The notes under the pieces: model-generated
Database searches by the model: none
What the model was told of the DNA's origin: nothing
The model's input: only the letters and a program-made list of their open reading frames with translations
NCBI RefSeq assembly: GCF_036057275.1
Contig: NZ_CP107945.1
Coordinates: 1,736,001-1,800,000 of the forward strand
Direction: 5' to 3'
Source: Streptomyces sp. NBC_00390
GTDB lineage: Bacteria; Actinomycetota; Actinomycetes; Streptomycetales; Streptomycetaceae
Length of the DNA stretch: 64,000 nt
Program-made: the position numbers and the translations under genes
Part shown: positions 35,328-48,801 of the stretch, in pieces
How positions within the stretch are numbered: the first letter of the stretch is position 1
Layout: every line of letters begins with the position of its first letter

Positions 35328-38213
35328 TCACGTTCCCTCCAGCACTGATGCGCCCGGGAGCTGCATCGAGCGGCCCTGGACGGCGCGCAGAGCGAGGCCG
35401 AGTCCCTCCCGTCGACGCACCCCGAGCTTGCGGTAGACATTGGTCAGATGGGACTCGACGGTCCGCACGGTGACGAACAGTCGTTGTGCGATCTGGCGGT
35501 TGCTCGCTCCGGACACCGCCAGTCCGGCCACCTTGAGCTCGGTCGTGGTAAGCAGACCCCCAGTCGACGTACCGGTGGCGCCCGCCATCCGTCCTCCGGC
35601 GGAGACCAGCAGGTTGCGGGCCGACTCCGCCAGCGCGAGCGCGCCGCAGCCACCGGCGAGGCCCGCCGCTCTGCGCAGCCGGTTCCGGGCGGCGGTCTCG
35701 TCGCCGTGCAGGAGGAGGGCTCGGCCAAGGGCGTATTCAGCCCGGGCGCATTCGGCAACAGCGGGTGAGCGGGACAGGTGATGCACCGACTCGGCGAGCA
35801 GATCGACCCCTGCCCGGCCCCGAGTGAGCACGCCCCGTGCAAGCGCGGCAAGGCCGAGGGCGCGTGGCGTTCCCCAGCGGCGGGCGCGTTCAGCTCCCTG
35901 GTCGGCGAGTTCCCTGCCGTCGGCGGGGTGGCGCATGGCCGCGAGGATGAGGCAGGCCTCCGCCCACCACGGGGTGACCACCGGGTTCACCACACCGGCA
36001 GCCTCCTGTGCCCAGCCGCACTCGCGCAGCAGCCGAAGGGCCTGCGCGGGGTGACCGGCGGCCCAGCGGGCCCGAGCCCGGGCGTACAGGTACAGCTGGT
36101 TTTCGATGGCGGAGCTGCTCGGTTCGGCGCGGCTGATCCCGTCCAGAAGGCGCTCCGCCCGCTGGGGCTCGCCCTGGTCGACGAGAGCAGACGCCAGCAC
36201 CGCACGCGCCTGCCGCATCCACGCGTCACTGCCCGATTCGCCCACCGTGTCGATCGCGACGCGGGCCGCGGCGGTGGCATCGAAGAAGGCGCCGTCGCGG
36301 CGCAGCAAGGTGGACCGTGTGGTCAGGGCAAGTACGCGAGTCCAGGAGGCCGGTTCATCGGCGGTGCGGCGTAGCACGGTGTCGAGTGCGGCGTGCGCGT
36401 CCGCGGTCTCGTCGGCGAGGGCGAGGGTGGTGGCGGCGGCTAACTGCAGCCAAAGCGGTTGTTTGGGGGCGGCGACGAGCACCCGGCGGACGTCCCGCAC
36501 CGCCCTCTCCCGGGAGTGGCCGGACAGTGCGTCGTGCAATGCGCCGAGCGCCGCTGTCTGGAGCGGGTCGCTGAGGCCGGTTCGCACCTGGTGCGGCGCC
36601 GTTAGGGGACCGCGGGGTTGCCGGCCCGCCGTGTCAGTTCGACGCCGCCCCATGAGCAGCAGGACGGCCGCCACCTGGTCGCGCAGCTGTACGTCGGTCT
36701 GCGAGTCGTTCGTGAGGGTGTCCCGGGCGGCTTCCAGGGCCTCCAGCAGTTCCGCCCGGTGAGAGGCCGGGAGGGGCACGGTCAGGCAGGCCATGGCGTA
36801 TTGGACCGCGATGCTGGCTCGTGCGGCGGTGTCTGCGGCGTCGGCGAGTGCGGTTCGGAACAGCGCAGCCGCGGCCAAGGGGTCGGTGGGGGTCACGGCG
36901 AGGGCGAGCCGCAGTCGGGCTTCGGCGTCGTCCGGCTCCGCCTCCAGGGCACGGCGCAGGAAACCGGCCGCGTCGCTGAAGGCGCCGCGCTGCTCGGCCC
37001 AGGCGGCGGCATCCCGCAGTACTGCCGCCATCCACGGTTCGTGGACTTGGGGCAGCTCAACCAGATGCCGGGCCACCTGGTCGGCCGGGCTGCCAGCGTC
37101 GCTGAGCAACAGGGCGGCGCGCGCGTGCAGTTCTGCCCTCTGGCTGACACTGAGCGACTCTAGAAGCGCGTCCCGTACGGCGTCGTGCACCACTTCCGCG
37201 CCATCAGGGGACAGGGCTCCGGCGTGGCGCAGTACTGTCACCGCCTCCTCGGCCGACCCGCGATCCACGTCCGCCAGGACCGCGATGTACTTGAGGGGTT
37301 CGGTGCCGAGCAGCGCGACGGCAGCCGCGGCGCTCCGCAGGTCGGCGCGCTCACGGGCGAGCACGCGCCGCACCGACCTGGCTCCCATGCGAGCGCCCAA
37401 TTCCACCGCCTGGCGCGCGCCCGCCTCGTCCGGGCCGGCCCCCCGGCGTCGCAGTTCGCGCAGCAGTCGTACAGCGGTCCGCGGGTTGCCGCCGGTCACC
37501 GCGGCCACGTCCCGGGCCAGTCGGGGGTGCACCGGTGTCCCGAAGACCTGCTCGGCCAGGCTGCCGACGGTGTCGGTACCGAGAGCGCCGAGGTGCAGGA
37601 GGGACATCGCGGGTTGCGCAAGGAGGCCGGCCCAGGCCTCGGGGGCTCGCAGACGGGCCTCGGAACGCCGTGCGAGGAGGACCAGCAGGGGGTGCCCGGC
37701 CGCCCGCCGCAGGATGAAATCCAGCCAGCGCAAGGAGTGTTCGTCGCAGTCGTGGGCATCGTCGAGCGCGAGGATGAGTGGTCGATGCGCCATCAGACGT
37801 AAGGCGTGCCTGTGGAGTCGGCGGAACACCGGGTAAGCGGTGGGGAGGCTGAACCGTTGTGTACCCCCGGGTCCGGGCAGGAACTCAGCCGGATGGCCGG
37901 CACCCCCGTCTGTCTCCTCGCGGTGTGTTGCCGGGGTGCCCGTCGCCGCGAACAGGGCCCGTAATCCGGAGTATGCCCCGGCCCCTCCGGCCGCCTCCCC
38001 GCAGTGGCCGCGCAGCACCGTCATGCCCCAGCATCCGGGGGTACGCAGCAGCGAGTCGAGCAGAACGCTCTTCCCGAAGCCGGAGGGCGCGGTGAGGATC
38101 GCGCATCCGGTATCGCCGCGGCGCGCGGCGCTCACCCGCGCGACGAGTGCTGCCAGTTCGTTGTCGCGGCCGAGCAATACGTCGTGCTGCAGTATTTTCC
38201 CATGGTTACGCAC
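35328..38213 (-). CDS. LAL-family (LuxR) regulator, first in operon
   Basis: This 961-residue protein has an intact Walker A (APSGFGKS), Walker B PLILALDDAHD and a LuxR HTH end (VAGLAVSGASNRQIAQRLFV, TVESHLTNVYRKLGVRRREG). The GTG at 38213 has GAGGGG five bases upstream; the longer frame upstream has no binding site and no family resemblance. Two TTA codons (36441 and 37962) suggest bldA control. Only this LAL of the three keeps the ATP-binding lysine. It opens the three-gene operon, divergent from pabAB. Confidence 0.9.
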   Translation of the reverse strand: MRNHGKILQHDVLLGRDNELAALVARVSAARRGDTGCAILTAPSGFGKSVLLDSLLRTPGCWGMTVLRGHCGEAAGGAGAYSGLRALFAATGTPATHREETDGGAGHPAEFLPGPGGTQRFSLPTAYPVFRRLHRHALRLMAHRPLILALDDAHDCDEHSLRWLDFILRRAAGHPLLVLLARRSEARLRAPEAWAGLLAQPAMSLLHLGALGTDTVGSLAEQVFGTPVHPRLARDVAAVTGGNPRTAVRLLRELRRRGAGPDEAGARQAVELGARMGARSVRRVLARERADLRSAAAAVALLGTEPLKYIAVLADVDRGSAEEAVTVLRHAGALSPDGAEVVHDAVRDALLESLSVSQRAELHARAALLLSDAGSPADQVARHLVELPQVHEPWMAAVLRDAAAWAEQRGAFSDAAGFLRRALEAEPDDAEARLRLALAVTPTDPLAAAALFRTALADAADTAARASIAVQYAMACLTVPLPASHRAELLEALEAARDTLTNDSQTDVQLRDQVAAVLLLMGRRRTDTAGRQPRGPLTAPHQVRTGLSDPLQTAALGALHDALSGHSRERAVRDVRRVLVAAPKQPLWLQLAAATTLALADETADAHAALDTVLRRTADEPASWTRVLALTTRSTLLRRDGAFFDATAAARVAIDTVGESGSDAWMRQARAVLASALVDQGEPQRAERLLDGISRAEPSSSAIENQLYLYARARARWAAGHPAQALRLLRECGWAQEAAGVVNPVVTPWWAEACLILAAMRHPADGRELADQGAERARRWGTPRALGLAALARGVLTRGRAGVDLLAESVHHLSRSPAVAECARAEYALGRALLLHGDETAARNRLRRAAGLAGGCGALALAESARNLLVSAGGRMAGATGTSTGGLLTTTELKVAGLAVSGASNRQIAQRLFVTVRTVESHLTNVYRKLGVRRREGLGLALRAVQGRSMQLPGASVLEGT

Positions 38214-38276
38214 GCAACCCCCTCGCACCCTCAACACACCTTTTAGCAACATTGCTCGGCGACCGACTCGCTCGCG

Positions 38277-38291
38277 AATTTGCAGCAAATT
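38277..38291. promoter_or_regulatory. Inverted repeat upstream of LAL operon
   Basis: AATTTGC, A, GCAAATT: a perfect 7-bp palindrome 64-78 bases before the first LAL start; a candidate operator. Confidence 0.45.
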
Positions 38292-38519
38292 TCCGCCGAG
38301 GTGAGCAGCGCACCCAAACAGCACGAATCACATTTGCGCAAGCTTGCGAGGATCGCCGGAGCACCCCCCTGGTTCCGGAGGATACCTCCTTTGGGTAGCC
38401 GAGATAGCAGGGGGCGCGCCGCCATGAAAGTTCCCGTCATCACATCACTAAACCCGATTCGATAAATTGCGACAAAGGTGACGAACAGTCACAAATCTTG
38501 CTCTTCCAACTGCGGAAGT

Positions 38520-38535
38520 CTAAGGAATTCCCGGC
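38520..38535. promoter_or_regulatory. PimM-like box (CTAAGGAATTCCCGGC)
   Basis: Matches 13 of 16 positions of the PimM consensus CTVGGGAWWTCCCBAG (consensus recalled from the pimaricin work). It contains the GGAATTCCC core and lies in the divergent LAL-pabAB region. Confidence 0.5.
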
Positions 38536-39122
38536 GCCGACCATGAGATTACATAGGGATGCAATGTGGACCCCGGCCTCGGACAACGGGGGAGCGACGA
38601 GCGCCGCGACAAGAACGATTCCGCCCGTCGACCTTCCGGAACTCGGACACCCCGCCAGGGCGCGGCATGGCGCCGCCCGGCAGCTCCCGCGACTGAATTC
38701 AGAGGGTCGAGGGTTCGAACGGATCGACGTGACAATCAGCACACACTGTCTGGACGACTTCGGCGCCCACCACGCAGGTACTCTTTCCGAAGTTGACCCA
38801 TCCCCGAGAACGCGACGCGATCCGGCCATTCGTTTTCGGCCCGCATCCCACTCATCGGCACCGGCTCTCCATCAATCAACCACTCGGATAAGTCCGCCCA
38901 GTGCAGCCTTCCGGGTAATTTTCCGCGAACGACGCTCCCTCTCCTGAAAATTCTCTGATTCGACTTCCGGCCGCGGTTTCCCCTCCCGGAATCCCATCGA
39001 GGAAACGCTTTCCCCTCGCGCCAGACAGCACAGGAGACCGACCCGCCGGGCCGCTTCCTGGCCCGATTCAACTGGCCGCAAGCCCCGGTCCCGCCCAAGC
39101 ATGTGCGGAACAAGGACCCGTG

Positions 39123-41251
<2,129 letters not shown>

Positions 41252-41255
<4 letters not shown>

Positions 41256-41267
41256 GGTTTTCCCGAA
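41252..41267. promoter_or_regulatory. PimM-like box (CTAGGGTTTTCCCGAA)
   Basis: Matches 14 of 16 PimM consensus positions. It overlaps the pabAB stop codon and lies upstream of the thioesterase region. Confidence 0.55.
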
Positions 41268-41406
41268 TGTCCCTGCCCGAGTATCGAAGGCAACCGTCCC
41301 ACCCTCCGCGGCAGGAGGCCGGGGTACCGGACCGACCAACCCATAGGAGACAGTGATGTCCTGACCCAGTCCAACGCCTCCCCCGCATCAGGAAGGAGAC
41401 GAGAAC

Positions 41407-41740
41407 GTGATCTAGGCACATGGCGTCAGCAAAGCCTTCGGCTCCCTACGCGCACTCAACTCGGTCGCCCTGTCCACTCCTCGGGAACGGTACTGACGCT
41501 ACTCGGCCACGACGGAGTGGGCAAACCACCCCTGTCGGCATTCTGACCGCGGCCCTGGAGCCCTCCGTCGGCCGGGCGACGGTGCCGGCTTCGACATGAC
41601 CCGCGAGTGCCTGCAGGCCCGGCGGCGCATGGGGCTCAGCGGCCACCACGGCCCGCCGCGTCAGAGCGGGACGCGGTGCACAGTACGCCGACCTGTGTCC
41701 CGGCCTGGCGATCACCGTGCACAAGGACTGAGCACGCGCA
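41407..41740 (+). pseudogene. Remnant of a drug-efflux ABC transporter ATPase gene
   Basis: An AGGAAGGAG site precedes GTG 41407, followed by a stop as the third codon. Pieces of a DrrA-type ATPase follow in shifting frames: HGVSKAFGSLRALNSV, then GTVLTLLGHDGVGKPPL (Walker A with TT changed to PP), then a GFDM-type segment and ARRRMGLSGHHG. No signature or Walker B motif remains. Aromatic-polyene clusters carry two ABC exporter genes, so this is probably a decayed one. The frames cannot be joined without several changes. Confidence 0.7.
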
Positions 41741-41795
41741 CCGTCGCAGCCCCGCGGCCCTGTCGCCGCTCCCCAGCAAGAAAGGACCCGAGCTG

Positions 41796-42553
41796 TTGAA
41801 CAGCGTGGACGACGACCTGGCCATGTGGGTCAGGCGATATCACCCGGCGCCCGGCAATGCCCCCCGGCTGGTCTGCTTCCCGTACGCCGGCGGGTCGGCC
41901 AGCTTCTACCTGCCCATGTCGACCGCCTTCTCCTCCAGCGCCGACGTCATCGCCCTGCAGTATCCCGGCCGACAAGACCGCAGGCTGGAGCCCTGTGTCA
42001 CCGACATCGGGGAACTGGCTGACCGGATCACCGACAAGCTCCTCCAACTGGACGAGAAACCGACCCTGTTCTTCGGTCACAGCATGGGGGCCGTCCTCGC
42101 CTTCGAGACGGCGTGGCGACTGGAGCAGAAGGGCTCAGGAGCCGCGCCCCGAGCCCTGGTCGCGTCGGGGCGCCGGGCGCCCTCCACTCATCGCGCGGAG
42201 AGTGTCCACCGGCGCGACGACGACGGCATCATCGCCGAGTTGAAGATCCTTGACGGTACCGACCAGGAGGTGCTGGGCAACGAGGAGATCCTACGCATGG
42301 CGCTGTCGGCCATCCGTGGCGACTACGAGGCGATCGAGAGGTACCACTGCGGCGAACAGCGCCGCGTGAGCTGCCCAATCACCGCTCTGACCGGCGACGC
42401 CGACCCGCGCACCACCATCGACGAGGCAACGGCCTGGGAGCGGCACACCGACGGCTCCTTCCGACTGGAGGTGCTGCCCGGCGGGCACTTCTTCCTGACG
42501 GGGCAGCAGGCCGCGGTCGTGTCCCTCATATCCCGCGAACTCGGGCGGCTGTG

Positions 42554-42554
<1 letters not shown>
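41796..42554 (+). CDS. Type II thioesterase
   Basis: This 252-residue stand-alone thioesterase (RifR/PteH/FscTE type) edits stalled or wrongly primed PKS chains. It shows CFPYAGGSASFY, the nucleophile elbow GHSMGAV, GDADPRTT (acid) and GGHFFL (histidine). TTG 41796 is chosen because AAAGGAC lies about nine bases upstream; a GTG nine bases later is possible. Its stop overlaps the ATG of a degenerate pabA copy. It could serve either a heptaene or a filipin-type PKS. Confidence 0.85.
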
Positions 42555-45071
<2,517 letters not shown>

Positions 45072-45120
45072 CCTCCGCGTTTCACCTGCGGCGGCGTCCG
45101 GATCCTGAGCGGAAACGCGA

Positions 45121-45660
45121 AAGTGCCTTCAACGTCGTCCTCTCGCCCAGTCCCAGCCCCCCGCACCGCCCGGCCGACTTCGGGTTCTGCTTCGAGAACG
45201 CTGCCAGGGTCGACTACCCGCTGGAGGCCACGGCCTGGGCCCCCCGCGGGTCGTCGTGCCCGTGCGCCACCGCGCGCTGCCGCCGTGGGGTGTGCAGTTC
45301 CGCCTGGAATCCATCAGCACCGCAGGGCCGCGGTCTGACGGCCAACCTCCGCTCAGTGAACGAGGAGTACCACCGCCGCACAAAGCGCACCGTATGCCCC
45401 ACTCCTTCCCGCCCTGCTGCCCCGGCCGCGGCACGACCGTCAGAGACCGGCACGGACGACTCGGGCCACGTCCGCGGCCGCGGGTGCTCACCGAGAGGTG
45501 AGCACCCGCAGGGACGCGGAGGGTCGGCTTCGACCGGTCTTCCGCACCGGCGAACACCCTGCTGACTCGACAGCAGCCGGACGGGCAATGGACTCAGCCA
45601 ACTGTCCGTGGTGGGCAACGTCTTCAGCCCTTGGTGCACGTCAGCGTGCGTTCCCCGACC
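45121..45660 (+). pseudogene. Degenerate pabAB copy 2
   Basis: A direct, roughly 90%-similar repeat of copy 1 sequence. It includes [26 protein letters not shown] and NEEYHRRTKRT in changing frames, with a deletion of about 190 bases relative to copy 1. It then continues into the start of PabB: DNA at 45530-45640 parallels the intact gene around 39855-39950. No intact frame remains. A hairpin terminator (45481-45508) lies inside. The remnant merges into non-coding DNA before 45716. Confidence 0.75.
45481..45508. terminator. Terminator between pteG and the ferredoxin operon
   Basis: CGGGTGCTCACC, GAGA, GGTGAGCACCCG: a perfect 12-bp stem between convergent genes. Confidence 0.75.
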
Positions 45661-45715
45661 GAGCGGCTTGTCGTGAGTCATGGGACGGGCTGGATCAATT
45701 CTCGGCAGACGCGGT

Positions 45716-45910
45716 TCAGTCGTCGGATACCGTGACTGCCTGGACCGGACAGGCCCCCGGGACGTAGCGTACGTTCGGGTCGCCTGTCCCGTCCTCGTGC
45801 CCGGGGAGCAGGGTGACCAGCCCGTCGTCGTCCTGGGTGAAGGCGCCGGGCGCGGTGAGTACGCACTGGCCGGCGCCGATGCACCGATCGCGGTCGATGA
45901 TGATGCGCAT
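45716..45910 (-). CDS. pteE: Ferredoxin for P450s
   Basis: This 64-residue ferredoxin has the CIGAGQC motif and a late CPVQA cysteine, giving three cysteines as in [3Fe-4S] ferredoxins that feed Streptomyces P450s. GAAGGAG lies before the ATG. Fifty-three bases behind the PteD-like P450, it is probably the electron donor to both P450s of the operon, as PteE is proposed to be in filipin synthesis. Confidence 0.9.
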   Translation of the reverse strand: MRIIIDRDRCIGAGQCVLTAPGAFTQDDDGLVTLLPGHEDGTGDPNVRYVPGACPVQAVTVSDD

Positions 45911-45963
45911 GGCGCGCTCCTTCTCCGTTCCTGCCGTCGCTTCCGTTCTCTCCGTCCGGGTCC

Positions 45964-47184
45964 TCACCAGGTGACGGTGACGGGGAGCTCGATCGGGCCC
46001 TGGGCGTCGTGACCCGCCTTGATGGGCACCTCGTCGAGGGGGACGGCCAGCCGCAGGTCCGGAATGCGGGCGAAGAGCGTGCCGAGGGCGATCTCGATCT
46101 CGGCGCGGGCGAGGTTCTGCCCGAGGCACTGGTGGATGCCGTGGCCGAAGCCGACGTGGTGCTTGGCGTTCCGCCGGATGTCGAAGGTGTCGGGGTCCTC
46201 GTACGCCTTGGCGTCACGGTTCATCAGCGAAATGGAGACGACCACCGCGTCCCCGGCCTTGAGGGTCTCGCCGCCGACCTCGATGCCCTCCTCGACCATC
46301 CGGACCATGAAGTCCGAGACGGAGGTGAAGCGCAGCAGCTCCTCGACCGCTCCGGTGATCGCCCCGGGATCGCGCCGCAGCGCGTCGAGCTGCTCGGGGT
46401 GCTGCAGGAGCGTGAGGGCGCCGAGGGCGATCGCGTTGACGCTGGTCTCGTGGCCGGCCACCAGCAGGACCAGCGCGATCATGACCACCTCGTCGTGGTC
46501 CAGCGCGCCCTCCTCCAGCTGGCGCGCGATCAGCTCGTCCAGCAGGCCGTCACCGGGGTCGGCCTGCTTCTTAGCCACCAGCTCGTGCAGGTAGCCGTAC
46601 AGCGCGGCGAAGGCCGCGTCGGCCTCCTCCGACGTCGCGGCGCCCACGAAGTCGCGGGAGCGCTCCTCGAAGAAGTCGTGGTCGCCGTACGGGACGCCGA
46701 GCAGCTCGCAGATCGCCATCGAGGGCACAGGCAGGGCGAAGGCCGACACCAGGTCCGCGACCGGCCCCTTGGCCAGCATGTCGTCCAGGAGCCGGTCCAC
46801 GAGGTCCTGGATCATCGGGCGGATGGCGTTCATGCGCTTGACGCCGAAGCTGGGGATCAGCATGCGCCGCTGCCGGGCGTGCAGCGGGTCGTCGACGCCG
46901 ATCAGGGGGAACGCGAGCCCGCCGCGGTCCTCGGTGCGCTGGACGACGACGGGGAAGGCCGGGTGGCCCCAGTCGGAGGACAGCCGGGGGTCGGCGAGCA
47001 GCGCCCGTCCCTCGGCGTGCCCGGTCACCAGCCACGCCTCCCGGCCGTCGACGAGCGTGACCCGGCTCAGCGGGCTCTCGCCCCGCCAATCCGCGTAGGC
47101 CTGCGGCGGCTGGTACGGGCAGGTCCGGTCCACGGGGAAGGACGGGGCCGGCGATCCGGTGGGGCGGATTTCGGTCTCGGTCAT
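45964..47184 (-). CDS. pteD: Cytochrome P450, PteD/CYP105D6-like
   Basis: This 406-residue P450 has I-helix VAGHETS, ExxR-type EELLRF and the heme loop FGHGIHQCLG with the cysteine ligand. Order (after CCR and the other P450, before ferredoxin) matches the pte cluster, where PteD hydroxylates C1' of the filipin side chain; that position is transferred by context, not proved here. A PimM-like box lies about 205 bases upstream, so the gene may have its own promoter. Confidence 0.85.
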   Translation of the reverse strand: MTETEIRPTGSPAPSFPVDRTCPYQPPQAYADWRGESPLSRVTLVDGREAWLVTGHAEGRALLADPRLSSDWGHPAFPVVVQRTEDRGGLAFPLIGVDDPLHARQRRMLIPSFGVKRMNAIRPMIQDLVDRLLDDMLAKGPVADLVSAFALPVPSMAICELLGVPYGDHDFFEERSRDFVGAATSEEADAAFAALYGYLHELVAKKQADPGDGLLDELIARQLEEGALDHDEVVMIALVLLVAGHETSVNAIALGALTLLQHPEQLDALRRDPGAITGAVEELLRFTSVSDFMVRMVEEGIEVGGETLKAGDAVVVSISLMNRDAKAYEDPDTFDIRRNAKHHVGFGHGIHQCLGQNLARAEIEIALGTLFARIPDLRLAVPLDEVPIKAGHDAQGPIELPVTVTW

Positions 47185-47388
47185 GTCATGCCTTTCAAAC
47201 GATCGGCAGTGCCGTCGTCCGTCGATACGGGAATGGATACGGGAACGGCCGTGGAAATGGCTGCGGAATGGTCGCGGGAAAAGGAATTCGGTCCGTCAGC
47301 AGGGTGTGCAGAATCCGGTCCGTCGGCAGGGCTGTGCGCAGTCCGGTCAGCGCCCGCTCGGCCATGTCCGGAGGCTCTGCGCCCTGCG

Positions 47389-47404
47389 GTAGGGCAACCC
47401 CTAG
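47389..47404. promoter_or_regulatory. PimM-like box (minus strand CTAGGGGTTGCCCTAC)
   Basis: Matches 13 of 16 PimM positions on the minus strand, with CTAGGG and CCCTA arms. It lies in the 333-base gap (47185-47517) between the two P450 genes, which otherwise has no gene. Confidence 0.5.
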
Positions 47405-47517
47405 AGTTCAGGGCTGCCCCGGCCGTCTCCGGCGCGACGCGGCGCGCTGGAGCGCGGTGAGCAGCGCCCGCGGTTCGCGGGCGCTGCTCACCTGTGGGGT
47501 GGGCCGTGGCGCGGAGG

Positions 47518-48717
47518 TCACCAGGTGACGGGCAGCTCGTGCGCGCCGTAGAAGACCATGTCGGTGCGGAAGCGGAGCTCCTCGACGGGCTTGGCCAGGC
47601 GCAGGGTCGGGAAGCGCCGGAACAGGGTCTCGAAGACGATCTGCAACTCGATCCGGGCGAGCTGCTGGCCTATGCACTGGTGGGCGCCGAAGCCGAAGGC
47701 CACGTGCGGGGCGGGGCGGCGGGTGATGTCGAAGCGCTCCGGCTCCTCCACGAAGGAGGGGTCGAAGTCAGCGGCCAGGACGTGCGCGACGACCTGCTCG
47801 CCCTTGGCGATGCGCACGCCGCCGATCTCCACGTCCTGGGTGGCGACGCGCTCGGCGCCGAACTGGCCGATGGTGAGGTAGCGCAGCAGCTCCTCGACGG
47901 CGTTGCCGATCAGTGACGGGTCCTTGCGGAGCAGGGCCAGCTGGTGGGGGCGGTCGAGCAACAGCGCCGTACCGAGGCCGATCATGCAGGCGGTGGTGTC
48001 GTGGGCTGCGATCAGCAGGGTACCGGCCGCGTTCATGAGGAACATGTCGTCGATGACGCCGTCGGGGTCCTCGGTGGTGATCAGCGCCGAGATCAGGTCG
48101 TCGCCGGGGTTGGCCCGGCGCTCCTGGACGAGCTGGTAGAGCAGTCCGCCGAGGCGCAGGCCGGCGGCCTCCGTGGCGGCGGCGTCCTGGTCGACCCGCA
48201 TCATCGCCTCGGCGATCTCCTGGAACTCCGCCCGCCGTTCGGCCGGGACGCCGAACAGGTCGGAGATCACCATGGACGGCACCTGGTTGGCGAAGGTTTT
48301 CACCAGGTCGACCGGGCCGCCCTGGGCATCGATGGCGTCGAGGTGTTCGTCGACGATGCGCTGGATGTTCGGCCGGAGCGCCTGCATACGCCGGACGGTG
48401 AACTCTTTGGCGAGCAGCTTGCGGTCGTCGGTGTGCTCCGGGGCGTCCTGCCACAGCAGGCTGCCGCGGCCGGGCTTCTGGGTGACGACGCCGTCCTGGG
48501 TGTGCAGCGCGTGAGGCACCTTGACGCTGAACGACGGGTCACGCAGCAGGGCGCGCACCTGCTCGTAGCCGGTCACCAGCCAGGCCTCGTGGCCGCTGGT
48601 GAAGGTGGCCCGGGTCACCGGGGAGGCCTCCCGGATGCCAGCGATGCCGTCCGGCGGCAGGAACGGGCAGCTGCGGGCCTTGGGGACGGCGGGCACGCCG
48701 GCGGTGGGCTGGGACAT
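47518..48717 (-). CDS. pteC: Cytochrome P450, PteC/CYP105P1-like
   Basis: This 399-residue P450 has heme loop FGFGAHQCIG and an I-helix reading LIAAHDTTA (Ala for the usual Gly). Residue 72 is His, in the BC region (VPHALHTQ). As I recall, CYP105P1 crystals showed a His at this position able to ligate the heme. CYP105P1 (PteC) hydroxylates filipin at C26. The 5'-3' gene order (CCR, this P450, PteD-like, ferredoxin) supports the match. Confidence 0.87.
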   Translation of the reverse strand: MSQPTAGVPAVPKARSCPFLPPDGIAGIREASPVTRATFTSGHEAWLVTGYEQVRALLRDPSFSVKVPHALHTQDGVVTQKPGRGSLLWQDAPEHTDDRKLLAKEFTVRRMQALRPNIQRIVDEHLDAIDAQGGPVDLVKTFANQVPSMVISDLFGVPAERRAEFQEIAEAMMRVDQDAAATEAAGLRLGGLLYQLVQERRANPGDDLISALITTEDPDGVIDDMFLMNAAGTLLIAAHDTTACMIGLGTALLLDRPHQLALLRKDPSLIGNAVEELLRYLTIGQFGAERVATQDVEIGGVRIAKGEQVVAHVLAADFDPSFVEEPERFDITRRPAPHVAFGFGAHQCIGQQLARIELQIVFETLFRRFPTLRLAKPVEELRFRTDMVFYGAHELPVTW

Positions 48718-48801
48718 GACTCTCCTTGCGCTTGCTGGTGGGAGGAGGGACGGTTCGTGCGGTGCGGGCTCGTACGGTGAGGTTCGTACGGCGGGGGCGG
48801 T

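Larger units (their letters stand above)
38214..39122. other. Divergent promoter region between LAL operon and pabAB
   Basis: 909 bases, more AT-rich than the surroundings, with no supported gene. It holds an inverted repeat near the LAL start (38277-38291) and a PimM-like box (38520-38535), and ends with the AAGGA site of pabAB. Confidence 0.7.

Noticed and set aside
38700..38725. GGTTCGAAC resembling a tRNA T-arm
   Set aside because: No acceptor, D or anticodon stems can be formed around it.
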